Origin: Saprospiraceae bacterium | Lineage (GTDB): Bacteria; Bacteroidota; Bacteroidia; Chitinophagales; Saprospiraceae | Direction: 5' to 3' | Length of the DNA: 64,000 nucleotides | Assembly (NCBI GenBank): GCA_016711125.1 | Contig: JADJTQ010000003.1 | Span: 62,001 to 126,000, forward strand | Part shown: piece by piece, positions 37,701-47,016 of the stretch | Numbering within the stretch: the first letter of the stretch is position 1 | How the letters are laid out: every line of letters starts with the position of its first letter | Position numbers and translations under genes: made by a program | The notes under the pieces: generated by a model | What the model was told of the DNA's origin: nothing | Databases searched by the model: none | What the model saw: only the letters and a program-made list of their open reading frames with translations

Positions 37701-39411
37701 TTTTGGCATGCACCAATGGTATGGCAAAGGACAAGTATATGCATATGTGAATGGTGCGGTTGGTATCAGTGCCGGCATAAAGAAATTTCCAATTTTAGAC
37801 TTAATGGCCGCTTTTAAAATATATCTGGAAACACCCAGACCAACCTATGGCGAATTTGCCGTGGCCGTAAGATTTAAAGTGTTGGGAGGTCTTATCAAAG
37901 GCCGGGCCAAAATAGAAGCTTCTTTTGGCAGCCAGTGTATTCTCGATAAAAATAATATCGAATTGAATGTCTTTGATGATGTGATCACTCCCTCTAATGA
38001 TCAGCCATTACATGTGGCTCAGGATATCACTTTTAGTGGGGGAGTGCCTTTTTATCGGTCTTTCCCTGATGATGTGGGAAATTCATTGTTTCAAGTCCGG
38101 GTGGAAGATGATGTAAAAAGTACTGTGGATAATCTTGCACAAAATGATTTCGAGAAAATCGGATATGCATACTATACAAAGGACGGAACGACCAGTGCTA
38201 TTCGATGCCGAAAGGTTTTTTCCGAAGACAACACGTTCGTCACCTATATACCGGACGAAACCTGGCCACCTAATGCTGAGGTTTGGATAAATCCTATTGC
38301 ACATTTCCAGCAATCTATCAATGGAGGTAACTCCTGGAGTCCCGTGGAAGATCAAAATGGAAATACATCACAGGATACCATCTATTCGTTCGTCACCGGA
38401 GATTATCCAGATAAAATCCCGGCGTTTAATATTGAATATTCGTACCCATTAAATAGGATGTCGAATTATTATCCGGCCCAGAATAATGGGATTGGGGTGA
38501 TTAAATTGAAGAAAGGAATGAACGCCATTTTTGAAGGCAAAGAAGTGATGGCGCATATTATTTGCCAGGCTTCCGGAGTCGAACCAATCACCAGTATTTG
38601 CTCTTACAATAGTCAGGAAAAAACCCTGCAGTGGACGATGCCTGCAGAGCGTATGGTGAATGGTCAGTTGTATGAGCTTCACTTCACTTCGCAGAAGAAG
38701 GATATTATCGATCCTATTTATTTTCGCTGCAGTATCTACGACCGGGTAGAAGATAAATTAGCGGTTGCCTTTAATAGCAATGAGGTCTTACCGCAGCCGA
38801 AGCAACAAGCCATTGTTTTAAATAACGAGTCAGAATTATTCGATGAAATGGAATTGCACGGTGCTGCAGAACTAGCGCCGTTACTGCATTACCAGTTTGA
38901 TATTTCCGTATTGCAAAATCCACTGATATACCCTTTAGTTGATCCAAGCGAGCTCGATCAGGCAGACCATATTTTCTTTTATAATCAATTTGCCAATACC
39001 CAATTTGTCGATGGAAGTGTTCCAAAAATCGAAGTAATCGCTCCTGATCAACTGGGGGAAATTCCGATTTATATCGAGCCCTCCGGAGTGAGGCAGAAAT
39101 TAACCTCAACCATCCATATAGCATTTCTGGATAATCTTTTGCAGAAAATGATTTTGCAGAATTATTTTGATCTCAATGATCCTAATTTTGCCACTTATTT
39201 CGGCACTCCAAACGGATTTCAGACCAGCAGTAATTTTGATAGCTCGACGGGTCAATATGATAATTCCAATGTTGGCGCCTGGGAATTAGGTCAGCAATTT
39301 AAGCACCGCTGGCAGCATCCGGCTCAAATGAAAATTAATTGGAGCTATCAGATCGGTGAGCTCGTGATGTTTGATGCCTCGAATACTTATTCAATCGAAA
39401 GCAATGACTGA
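34768..39411 (+). CDS. Giant exported beta-rich protein (1547 residues), unknown
   Basis: A 1547-residue protein with a signal peptide (YIAGIFFIAIAISSELLAS). The N-terminal 100 residues are charged and helical; residues about 120-1080 are repetitive beta-rich sequence with many VGLxxP, GGxxEA and GSxGxAR-type segments, paired cysteines, and no known enzyme motif; the last 400 residues contain Ig-like strands (FSGGVPFYRSFPDDVGNSLF) suggesting a multi-domain adhesin or scaffold. It has no clear C-terminal type IX secretion signal that I can identify. It starts by ATGA overlap with the barrel gene and its end overlaps the FN3-like gene, so all are co-translated. Confidence 0.6.
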   Translation: MKPLNYIAGIFFIAIAISSELLASDSLNIDPEYEVLETEPLPAIGEKIHRVLNDIKRSIFADADLQMWDYEHNTNLDQVADYFFSDSIPPQVSENFPFLHSDQLKVQKKADDFFDVLGSSGHLLASLTGLEKVKFPVGLVYPTESGVKISIGIERMEFDGLVASLKNIFMKVEFAGAPPLIFGAPEISFTRTGGFVEATLGLIGDVPIPVNGSPETLLILKGYNFRTKKGCVAKISCDGFESASLDMAVYLSRNLVFPVDAFGRDTKKYLHADLNATVHDFRNISGGLSFNQSFKVKGVDKVIFTVREALFDGSEFETDPGIPFPVDYFSGDAQGFETAQWQGVYIDALKIQLDHFYDLQTEDEFGIEVQQMLIDRYGVTGRVAATNLLSLDKGSIGTARISIDRVEVELWKSSIKPLCASGLVTVPVLGGRGEDSGIRYVAKVCDNAWSASASVLNGDTLHFPIFKDALQLYPGTALTVGRSYETDKPVVQVNLCGRVDPAKVWPAKIEKPSSDSSGIYFENFTVQSISPVIKNVGFWRIPRQIDIPFGPILFTIDDVAAGNTSEGDFVFHFYGGASFSGDEGFNISGEVGVNIFGVYNADDQLEYDRTEVERVGLCIATNSWGGRVELNWFNEDPNYGNGFQGRAAVSVKSMGYEEEAGCDFNAGIFANAIFGKVDSSRFYNFELLYLNLKKGISMGPLALHGIGGAISNGMVAEGIRELDFAKINVADTAQNSNSSSTTAGLGNSILGISYVPDPDAGFSIRLMTIAASEGKSNIINMNADLSFNFNSGGGLDSIRFDVDGQMLKAISVGRISRENVPVYFGCLMLYDNVNNLFLLNAEIDIDLERQIVGGGHLTLYIDREKWYIHVGKPGVPGDLGLIIPIIGLETNAYFCAGSYNVPDMPPLPPEIRNVFKNSGQRNFDVSNDLAGMAFGAHLNLGDPEEKDFLFFYYKLHILVGLDVNIRNYEGYSCSGDPTFGMHQWYGKGQVYAYVNGAVGISAGIKKFPILDLMAAFKIYLETPRPTYGEFAVAVRFKVLGGLIKGRAKIEASFGSQCILDKNNIELNVFDDVITPSNDQPLHVAQDITFSGGVPFYRSFPDDVGNSLFQVRVEDDVKSTVDNLAQNDFEKIGYAYYTKDGTTSAIRCRKVFSEDNTFVTYIPDETWPPNAEVWINPIAHFQQSINGGNSWSPVEDQNGNTSQDTIYSFVTGDYPDKIPAFNIEYSYPLNRMSNYYPAQNNGIGVIKLKKGMNAIFEGKEVMAHIICQASGVEPITSICSYNSQEKTLQWTMPAERMVNGQLYELHFTSQKKDIIDPIYFRCSIYDRVEDKLAVAFNSNEVLPQPKQQAIVLNNESELFDEMELHGAAELAPLLHYQFDISVLQNPLIYPLVDPSELDQADHIFFYNQFANTQFVDGSVPKIEVIAPDQLGEIPIYIEPSGVRQKLTSTIHIAFLDNLLQKMILQNYFDLNDPNFATYFGTPNGFQTSSNFDSSTGQYDNSNVGAWELGQQFKHRWQHPAQMKINWSYQIGELVMFDASNTYSIESND

Positions 39412-41482
39412 TCTTAGCTTCCTGATTGGGATTTTTATTAGCGTGATAGTCGTTTCTTTGCCTGCTCAAGATCTTTCAGGTGATGAAGCGGAGGAGCGCA
39501 TTTACCTGCTCTGTAGTACCAAGGGCGAAGATCTTCAACTTCGTTGGGCTCCCGGTTCCTGGCAACTTTATCGCCAAGCTATGCAGGACGGCTTTACCCT
39601 CACCAAAAAATCTATATCCGACGGAGATACGATCGTCAAGTCAGAATTCTTGCAGATACCACCTCGTTCCGAATTTGAAAACAATCCGAATTCAGGTGAT
39701 GAATATGCGGCGGCCTATCACCTTCTCTATGAAGAGATGGAAACTTCATCTGGTTTTTTTGGAAATTATGCTGCATCGGAATCCGGGGATTTCCGGTATG
39801 GCCTATTATTATATCTGGCTGATTTAAATTTCTCTCTGGCGCAATATTTAAAATTGGGTTGGACGGACAAAGAATATAATCCGGCTCATATAAATATTTA
39901 TGAGATTAAGATTCCAGGTAGTGATAGATCCGCTACTATCCTGGGAGGCTTTGCATGTATACCATCTCCTCTGCCTATCGAAAATCTCTACAGCTTCCCG
40001 GACGATCATGCTATTTCAATCGCCTGGGATGTGCGACATGATCCTTCGGGGTATGTAGGATTTGATGTTGAGCGTAGCAATGATCAGGTACAATGGCATC
40101 AACTAAATGAGCAGCCCGTGGCGGTGGTGGAGCAGGGTAATTTACCGGATCGGGAATTGATGATTTTTAAAGATAGTGTACCCCTCAATTTTGAAAACTA
40201 TTTCTACAGAATAAGAGGAATAAATTCCTTTGGTGAGTATGGTCCATACTCTAAACCGATTGAGGCTCAGGCCCGACCACGCCTAAATATCGGATTGCCA
40301 TATATAAGCAGCACGACTAATGTTGGTGATACGGCCATTAACTTGAGGTGGCAGCTCGAAGGTAAGGATCTTGACCAACTTGAATATTTGGTGGTGTTAC
40401 GGGCTGAGCATCCGGACAGCACCTTTCAGGCTCTTGATACGCTTGACTACCGGCAAACATCCTATGTTGATTACACGGCCTCAAGAATGAATTATTATCT
40501 GATTCACGCTTATGACCGCAATCATCGTATTTATGCCGGCCCTCTGGCACATGGTCAGTTGCCTGACAAAGACCCACCCCTTGCACCTGAAAAAGTGGAA
40601 GCCCAAATCGATTCGTCCGGCAAAGTTACTATTAGCTGGAGATCAAATCAGGAAGCTGATTTATCGGGATACCGGGTATTTTATAAAAGATACCTGGAAG
40701 ATGAAATCATCCAACTGACCACGGCGACCATCAAGGACACATTTTATTTTCACGCGCTGCCGCTGGATATGTTGCACAATCGTGGGTATTATATGGTCAG
40801 GGCCGAAGATCAGGTAGGCAACCGTTCGCCGGATTCGGATTTAAGTGAAGTCATCGTGCCGGATACCATTTGTCCCAGTAAGCCATCGATTATTTCTACA
40901 CATTCGGATATTTCTGGATGTCAGCTTACGATCTCTCTCAGTGGCAGTATAGATGTGGCGCTCTATATTCTTCAGCGGAAAAATTTAAATGATACGATCT
41001 GGGAAGACCAAACCATCATCTTGAATCCTGCCACCCTGTATCAGCAAGTTGTCCTAGATAGTACACTCGCATCTGGCCAGGAAGTACAGTATCGGATTAT
41101 AGCGAGAGATTATAGCGGAAATGAATCGCTCTCTAATATCGCGGAGGGCCGCAGAATCGATAATAAAATCCGGCCCGCTCCTCAGGATGCGATATTGAGT
41201 TGGGACCGAAGAAATAAAGAATTAGTTTTTAGTTGGTTGTATCCTGTTCGGTCGGATTTTGAAGCGATCAGGATTTTTAAATCAGCTGCAAATAAGAATC
41301 GATATTATACAGATCAATATATCCGTCCGGGAGATTTAGAATTGATCGATTCCAGGTCGGATATAAAGAAATATGCCTACCGGGTATCGATGGCGGAAAA
41401 AGAAGAGGGATTTCTCTATAGAATAAGAATTGATTTCAAGGATGGTGCCACCAGTGGAGTGGCTGACTTTAGAATAAATTAA
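39404..41482 (+). CDS. Secreted fibronectin type III-repeat protein
   Basis: A 692-residue protein. The signal peptide (LSFLIGIFISVIVVSLPAQ) leads to a 170-residue N-domain and then about five fibronectin type III-like repeats; the clearest reads PLAPEKVEAQIDSSGKVTIS, ADLSGYRVFYKRY and YYMVRAEDQVGNRS. I choose the ATG at 39404 because the 11 residues before it (from 39371) do not fit a signal. The gene overlaps the previous one by 8 bases and its TAA overlaps the next ATG (TAATG). It is a likely surface spacer or binding protein of the system. Confidence 0.72.
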   Translation: MTDLSFLIGIFISVIVVSLPAQDLSGDEAEERIYLLCSTKGEDLQLRWAPGSWQLYRQAMQDGFTLTKKSISDGDTIVKSEFLQIPPRSEFENNPNSGDEYAAAYHLLYEEMETSSGFFGNYAASESGDFRYGLLLYLADLNFSLAQYLKLGWTDKEYNPAHINIYEIKIPGSDRSATILGGFACIPSPLPIENLYSFPDDHAISIAWDVRHDPSGYVGFDVERSNDQVQWHQLNEQPVAVVEQGNLPDRELMIFKDSVPLNFENYFYRIRGINSFGEYGPYSKPIEAQARPRLNIGLPYISSTTNVGDTAINLRWQLEGKDLDQLEYLVVLRAEHPDSTFQALDTLDYRQTSYVDYTASRMNYYLIHAYDRNHRIYAGPLAHGQLPDKDPPLAPEKVEAQIDSSGKVTISWRSNQEADLSGYRVFYKRYLEDEIIQLTTATIKDTFYFHALPLDMLHNRGYYMVRAEDQVGNRSPDSDLSEVIVPDTICPSKPSIISTHSDISGCQLTISLSGSIDVALYILQRKNLNDTIWEDQTIILNPATLYQQVVLDSTLASGQEVQYRIIARDYSGNESLSNIAEGRRIDNKIRPAPQDAILSWDRRNKELVFSWLYPVRSDFEAIRIFKSAANKNRYYTDQYIRPGDLELIDSRSDIKKYAYRVSMAEKEEGFLYRIRIDFKDGATSGVADFRIN

Positions 41483-43281
41483 TGCGCATCAACCGCACAT
41501 ATTATTTGCCAAATAAAATCTTGGTAATTACCCAGAGGTTTTTACCAAGGTTGATTATTTTATTTTTCTTTTTTTTAATTAATGCCGGGTCCGTATTTAG
41601 TCAGTTATTTCCGGTGACGGCTACGGTGCAGGTAAGGGGTCCGGCTTTACCCTCGTATATTCACCAGTGGTCTCAGCCGCTTGCTTTAGGTGCGCCGATT
41701 CAAATCCATTTACAATTTAATGATTTAAATAATGATCCATTAAATGCGGTGGTGCGGATTCATTTGGACGGACCCGGAGCCACCGTTGCGTCTAATCCCA
41801 ATTTACGCACCATTGTCACTTTGCAACCAGGACAGATTATCACCCTGGATGCCAATGCGCTGTCCACCCTCTTTTCGGTTGACCGGCTGGCGCCGAGCTC
41901 GAATGGTATCGGTCAAGTTCCTTTGCCAGAAGGGGTTTATACCTTGTGTGTTGAAGTTTACGAATTGCTGAGAAATTCGAAGATCTCCAATACGGCTTGT
42001 ACCGCCATCACCATTCAAAGTTTTAATGTGCCCGAGTGGCGCCCCATCTCTCCGGTATATCAATTGCCTGATGAGGAGTTTACCCTGGGTGTGGTGTCTT
42101 TAGATCAGAGCCCGCTCTTTACCCTCAACTGGAGTCCGCGACATCCGCAGGTATTTATGGCAGCATACGAACTGCAAATATTTGCCCAGCCGAAATCCCA
42201 GCCTCAAATGACCCAGGAGCAAGTGGTCAACTTTACATTGCCGTTTTTTCAGACGACGACTTTTTCCACCAGCTATCTCTATCAGCCAGGTGATCCACCT
42301 CTGGATAGCAATCATATATATCTGGCCCGCATCCACGTGAGTGATCCGATGGGGGTGTATCAATTTGACCATAATGGCATTGGACCGGTGGCGACGTTTG
42401 CAGTACTTGGCGCTTCTGATCCAGGAGAGGATGCTTCGTTGTGTGAAGACCCTGGGCAGCGGCCAGTTCTGACCTTGGATTTGATCGGAGAGACCGGGAT
42501 TGAATTGATCTGGCAGCTGCCCGGATTAGATCAGGATGCAGATCTCCTGGTGCAGAGCCGTTATGGCATGAATACGACCGGGTGGCAGGATTACGGATGG
42601 TATCCGGCGGCGGGTGGAGGGGTGAGCATCTATGGGTCGGAAATACCGGCCGACCGGTATCGGGTAGGATTTCGCTGCCCGGATGGTACGATGTTTTGGA
42701 GCAATGTGGTTTCGATCGTCCCTTTTCCGGACGTCTTGGCCGATAGTTGTGGGATCACAGTAGATCTCTTACTGGAGAACACAGATCCCCTGGATATGGA
42801 GTTGCTCAGCGGTGACTCGATATTGGTTGGTGATTTTGTCATGGTATTGGAAGATGTGTACTTCAATGGTTTGGGGTATAACGGGTTTGGCTACATAGCA
42901 ACCCCTTTTTTTAATATAGTCCGGCCTCGGGTAGCGGTCGAATTGACCAATGTGCAGGTGAATACCGGCTTCCGGATGATGGGAGGCCTGGTGAATACGA
43001 TCTACGATGAAGCGGATAATTTGCTCATCAATAGTGGAGATCTCCGGGATCTATTTGCCGAGATGGGAGGTATGGATGATCTGGCCTATAGTCTGGAGGA
43101 ATATTCCGATTCGATTGTTGAAATACGGATCAATACTAATGGCCAAACGGAAGTGATTACCCTGGATAGTCTGGGTAATTTGGTTGTACATACCCTGCCC
43201 CTCAACTTACAGCCACCCGAAGGCATCGGCACTCTTTTAATCCGGGATGGCTATTTGTCGATAGGAGATGTTTTGCTTTGA
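41482..43281 (+). CDS. TANFOR-domain secreted protein, N-terminal part of toxin carrier
   Basis: A 599-residue frame. A signal peptide (LIILFFFFLINAGSVFSQ) precedes a TANFOR-type region (residues about 40-260: LFPVTATVQVRGPALPSYIH, LQPGQIITLD, SISPVYQLPDEEF-like strands), then further beta domains. It ends LIRDGYLSIGDVLL at 43281. The next frame begins inside it at 43268, has no signal peptide and continues the same kind of sequence; one T less in TTTT 43271-43274 would fuse them (GDVCFDQKVSGP). I therefore think this is the front of a single protein of about 1850 residues, interrupted in this sequence by one base. Confidence 0.72.
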   Translation: MRINRTYYLPNKILVITQRFLPRLIILFFFFLINAGSVFSQLFPVTATVQVRGPALPSYIHQWSQPLALGAPIQIHLQFNDLNNDPLNAVVRIHLDGPGATVASNPNLRTIVTLQPGQIITLDANALSTLFSVDRLAPSSNGIGQVPLPEGVYTLCVEVYELLRNSKISNTACTAITIQSFNVPEWRPISPVYQLPDEEFTLGVVSLDQSPLFTLNWSPRHPQVFMAAYELQIFAQPKSQPQMTQEQVVNFTLPFFQTTTFSTSYLYQPGDPPLDSNHIYLARIHVSDPMGVYQFDHNGIGPVATFAVLGASDPGEDASLCEDPGQRPVLTLDLIGETGIELIWQLPGLDQDADLLVQSRYGMNTTGWQDYGWYPAAGGGVSIYGSEIPADRYRVGFRCPDGTMFWSNVVSIVPFPDVLADSCGITVDLLLENTDPLDMELLSGDSILVGDFVMVLEDVYFNGLGYNGFGYIATPFFNIVRPRVAVELTNVQVNTGFRMMGGLVNTIYDEADNLLINSGDLRDLFAEMGGMDDLAYSLEEYSDSIVEIRINTNGQTEVITLDSLGNLVVHTLPLNLQPPEGIGTLLIRDGYLSIGDVLL

Positions 43282-46200
43282 TCAAAAAGTCTCTGGTCCA
43301 ACTACGTATGTTGGAGCGGATGGCAAAATTTACGGACAAGTCGATGACGCCATTTATGTGGAAAGCGATCTGCTCACCGGCGATCTGGAGGACAACCTGG
43401 GCGAACTAGGCAGCGTATATTTCGAAAAGCATCCGGAAGAACCGGGAGGGTTGGATCCCTATTTTCCAGAAGCATTGGATGGCGATTACGGTCAGATCGA
43501 AATGTATCAAATGCCTTGGAAAGCACTGCTTCTGGGCACCAGCGAGCGGGTGCTGGTGGATATCAGTCAAAGTACGGCCGACTCTTTTTTCTTTGAGACC
43601 CATAGTGGTTACCAACTGTCGCATGGCAACCAGGGTGAAAAACTGGAGGTTGATGTGCCGGCCATCAATGATGGCGACCTGGATGCCCTCTATGTGTTGG
43701 GTCGTACCACTTCAGCTCCGACCTTGCATACCCCGGGAGGGATGAACATTGCCAGTTATCCGCTGAAGTTGTTGAGCCTTAACATCATCCCGGTCAATGG
43801 GGCGCAAGTGCCTCTGGATGCCGAAGCTCTGGTAAGAGCTCTCAATGGTATTTATAATCCCGCCATTGCCTCCTGGCAGGTGAAGATCCTGGAGAATCAG
43901 AACATCACCTTTGATGAAGACGGTGACGGTATCCTGGCCACCGGCAAAGGCACCACTGGCCAGTTTAATCCAGAAATGCGCAATGTGGCCAGAGCCTTGG
44001 GAGATTTGATCCAGAAAGGCACCAAAGAATCGCCGATCCTGACCATTGTGGTGGTACCCCAACTCGACGCGGAGTACGATGGGTACATGCCACGAGGTCG
44101 CAACCTCGGTTTTATCCGTTCCAATGCCCCCGATTTTGCCCGCGTAGTCGCCCATGAATTAGGGCACGGAGCTTTTGGTCTGCAGCACAGCTGGGAGGAG
44201 TATCCGGATCTCACCCAAGGTAGCAGCGACAACCTCATGGACTATGGGAGCGGCACCCGGCTCACCAAAAGGCAGTGGGATCAGATTCATACTCCCTTGG
44301 TGGTACTGGGGCTGTTTGAGACGAGTGAGAGTGGGGCTAAAGCAAGTTTACAATACCGATGCATTCCATTTTTACTAAGTAAGCCGTCTGGTCCGGATTA
44401 TTATCTCGACAGTGAGGGAAGATCCATTTATTTAGATGAAGACTTATTTCCCTATGAGTTTGTCGGATCGGATGATGTTGCCGGAAACATAGTAGGATCG
44501 GTGGCGACAATTTATCAGAGTAAGACTAATAGCTTTTATAGTGTCGCGAAAGATGATGCGGCTTTTCCTGGGTATTATAGGCTGAAGCAAGATGGAATGC
44601 TTGATACTGGAGACAGGCTCGATCTGAAGATTGATGAGAAAGCGGATCCACGCATCGTCATAATAGATGAGGATTGTTCATTTAAAATTACGCAGGGACA
44701 AAGTGAATTGGTCACTGACCAGTTGGATGTTTGTGATTGTAAGATAGAGAAGGATATATCAGATAATATTGTTCGTAATTCTTCGGGTGTGGAATTGGAC
44801 GATATTGACTTTATCCAGGAATTATATGGCGGCAGAAAGAGAATTTGGGATGATCATTCTCAAAGGACTCATCATACGGCAAAAACGTATTTATTTATTA
44901 CAAGGAGTGATAATCAGGAAAAATATGATGAAGCTGAGAATTTTCAACCACCATCCGAATTTCTAAAAATATGGATAAATTATAATCCTGAATCTAATGA
45001 ATTTGAATTAAAAAATTCGATTCCAGGCATCGAATCGCTGGACGAATTAATGATTGCTGCGAATGGAGAACCATTCCTGCAGTCAATTAAAGATTTAACG
45101 CTTACCCCTCTCTGTATTGTTCTCTACGAAATAGGTGATTTTTTAGCAACAAATATCAAACGTCTAAAGATTCCAGCCTATGTTTGGAATATACATCATC
45201 CCCAGTACAATGGACACTATCAGCAGGCTTACCGATATTTTACAATTCCACTGGCGCCCTACAGATATCTTTTTAATGATATTCTCGATCGGTTTGAGCT
45301 CTCCGCCTCAGGTATAGAAATAGAAATGGCCGTTGCAGCAGGAGCGTGGAACGGATTAATTGATGTAGTTGCCGGGGTGCCTGATCTTTTGAAATTTGTG
45401 GCCGCACAAGGATTGGAAAATAAGGCCGAAAATATCGGGAATATCATTAATCAGGCAAAGAATTTTAGCCATCCGGAAGATCCACAAAAAGAGGGGTCTA
45501 CAGAATTTCTGAAATTTATTGCAAGGAAGCAATTTCCATCTCATTCGGATAGCCTGGCAGTCTTAGTTCATAATGTGGTTGAAATCGCACTCCCTGTGGC
45601 TGTCAGTGTGGTGGTTCCCACTATGATTGTCACCTCCGGCGGTAAATTATTGACCACAGTTGTCAATTTCTTCAAAGTACTGGAAAAGATTCAGGATGTT
45701 CCATTTACCCTTATCTCCAATGTGGCGGGACAAAGCTATAAGATATTTCGCGAGGGCACCGAGATCTCCCTGGTGGTTATCAATGAAAGGCTGATTGGAA
45801 ATGTCGTCGTCCAGGGGGCCAAATTGGATATCCCCTGCCGGAGCGATATCGTAGTATCCTCACCCGGCCCCAATGGTACCATACACATAGCTGATGATGT
45901 GTATCAGATTGAAAGGGTACTTGATGAAATTCCGCTATTTGACCGGTTAGTAAATCAATTGCTAGAATTCAATCTCCATCCTGAACGAATTTCCGAAATC
46001 TTAGTAGATTTGGGAGACGATCTCGAAGCATTGCAAAGACTGGCTAATGAGCTGGATCTTAATAAAGGTATTGACGATTTCAAAAAGTTGATTGATGATA
46101 TTAATGGCGAGGCCGGCATTGGGCTAGGTAGCTGGATAGCGAGAGGAGGGGAGGTTGAGGTATGGGAGAAGGTCAAACACTTCGATGAAGGAGTAAGATT

Positions 46201-47014
46201 AAGCATAAATGCTTTAGGTGAGATTCATAATCTGCTCACCAGTGGCAAGATTCCAAAAGCAAAATTGGAATCAGCATTAAACAGTCATTTAGGAGATATT
46301 CTAAATGCTGCAGATGAAGTCAGTGCAGGTAATATTTTAGGCCTATTAAACCTGCAACATGTAGATGAATTACACTTTGATAAAATAGTTCAACGACTAG
46401 ATGATTACCCAACCTTAAAACAAGATTTATTAGGCAACCCTGATTGGTTTGATACTTTCGATGATATTTTAGATAATCCTGGCAAATATTGGGACATTGT
46501 CCATGAAGCAGAAATTCCGAATAATGCAGCTCTTACTAAATGGGGTCAGGGATTTTGGTGGAAGAATTTGCGTGATCTTGCCAAGAATTTTGAAGATGGT
46601 TCAGCCTTAAATAATTTCAAATCGGTTAATGGAATTTCTAACAATTCAAATGTTGTAACTCAGGTTACTTTGGAAGTTAATGGAACTACTATTCGGATTG
46701 ATTACTTAGGAAGAGATGCAAGCGGTAAATTTCATTTAGGAGATGCGAAATTTTCCACAAAAGACAAAAATTGGATTTCTGATTGGCTAGATGCCTCTAC
46801 GACTAATCAAAATATAGTTTTTCCATTGTTCGAATCGGGAGGTGTTAATAGTGTTGTAGTTAGAGTTTCGGACCCCATTAAAAAGCAACAACTTGAAGAT
46901 TTTTTGGGACTAACCAATGGTAGTACGATAGATTTTAACAATATCTCGATGAGAATTTTTGCTAGCGCACCTAATCAACAATCTGTAAAGACAGTTGTAA
47001 CACTAAAGATTTAG
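43268..47014 (+). CDS. Metalloprotease-polymorphic toxin with nuclease-like C-terminus
   Basis: A 1248-residue frame, probably the rear of the TANFOR protein. Residues about 150-350 are a zinc protease: HELGHGAFGLQH at 296-307 with DNLMDYGSGT as a Met-turn; the spacing is HExxHxxxGxxH, one residue longer than classical metzincins. Residues about 360-1000 are a linker with a hydrophobic stretch (IALPVAVSVVVPTMIVTSGG) and a helical pre-toxin region. The last 150 residues contain IRIDYLGRDASGKFHLGDAK, with Asp1159-x-Lys1161 as a PD-(D/E)xK-like nuclease core. Base composition falls from about 60% to about 30% GC after the protease. Release of the toxin tip by the protease is inference. Confidence 0.7.
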   Translation: MFCFDQKVSGPTTYVGADGKIYGQVDDAIYVESDLLTGDLEDNLGELGSVYFEKHPEEPGGLDPYFPEALDGDYGQIEMYQMPWKALLLGTSERVLVDISQSTADSFFFETHSGYQLSHGNQGEKLEVDVPAINDGDLDALYVLGRTTSAPTLHTPGGMNIASYPLKLLSLNIIPVNGAQVPLDAEALVRALNGIYNPAIASWQVKILENQNITFDEDGDGILATGKGTTGQFNPEMRNVARALGDLIQKGTKESPILTIVVVPQLDAEYDGYMPRGRNLGFIRSNAPDFARVVAHELGHGAFGLQHSWEEYPDLTQGSSDNLMDYGSGTRLTKRQWDQIHTPLVVLGLFETSESGAKASLQYRCIPFLLSKPSGPDYYLDSEGRSIYLDEDLFPYEFVGSDDVAGNIVGSVATIYQSKTNSFYSVAKDDAAFPGYYRLKQDGMLDTGDRLDLKIDEKADPRIVIIDEDCSFKITQGQSELVTDQLDVCDCKIEKDISDNIVRNSSGVELDDIDFIQELYGGRKRIWDDHSQRTHHTAKTYLFITRSDNQEKYDEAENFQPPSEFLKIWINYNPESNEFELKNSIPGIESLDELMIAANGEPFLQSIKDLTLTPLCIVLYEIGDFLATNIKRLKIPAYVWNIHHPQYNGHYQQAYRYFTIPLAPYRYLFNDILDRFELSASGIEIEMAVAAGAWNGLIDVVAGVPDLLKFVAAQGLENKAENIGNIINQAKNFSHPEDPQKEGSTEFLKFIARKQFPSHSDSLAVLVHNVVEIALPVAVSVVVPTMIVTSGGKLLTTVVNFFKVLEKIQDVPFTLISNVAGQSYKIFREGTEISLVVINERLIGNVVVQGAKLDIPCRSDIVVSSPGPNGTIHIADDVYQIERVLDEIPLFDRLVNQLLEFNLHPERISEILVDLGDDLEALQRLANELDLNKGIDDFKKLIDDINGEAGIGLGSWIARGGEVEVWEKVKHFDEGVRLSINALGEIHNLLTSGKIPKAKLESALNSHLGDILNAADEVSAGNILGLLNLQHVDELHFDKIVQRLDDYPTLKQDLLGNPDWFDTFDDILDNPGKYWDIVHEAEIPNNAALTKWGQGFWWKNLRDLAKNFEDGSALNNFKSVNGISNNSNVVTQVTLEVNGTTIRIDYLGRDASGKFHLGDAKFSTKDKNWISDWLDASTTNQNIVFPLFESGGVNSVVVRVSDPIKKQQLEDFLGLTNGSTIDFNNISMRIFASAPNQQSVKTVVTLKI

Positions 47015-47016
47015 AG

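Noticed and set aside
43712..44238. Long minus-strand frames opposite the protease region
   Set aside because: Caused by the high GC content of that stretch; the plus strand carries the HELGH zinc site and Met-turn.
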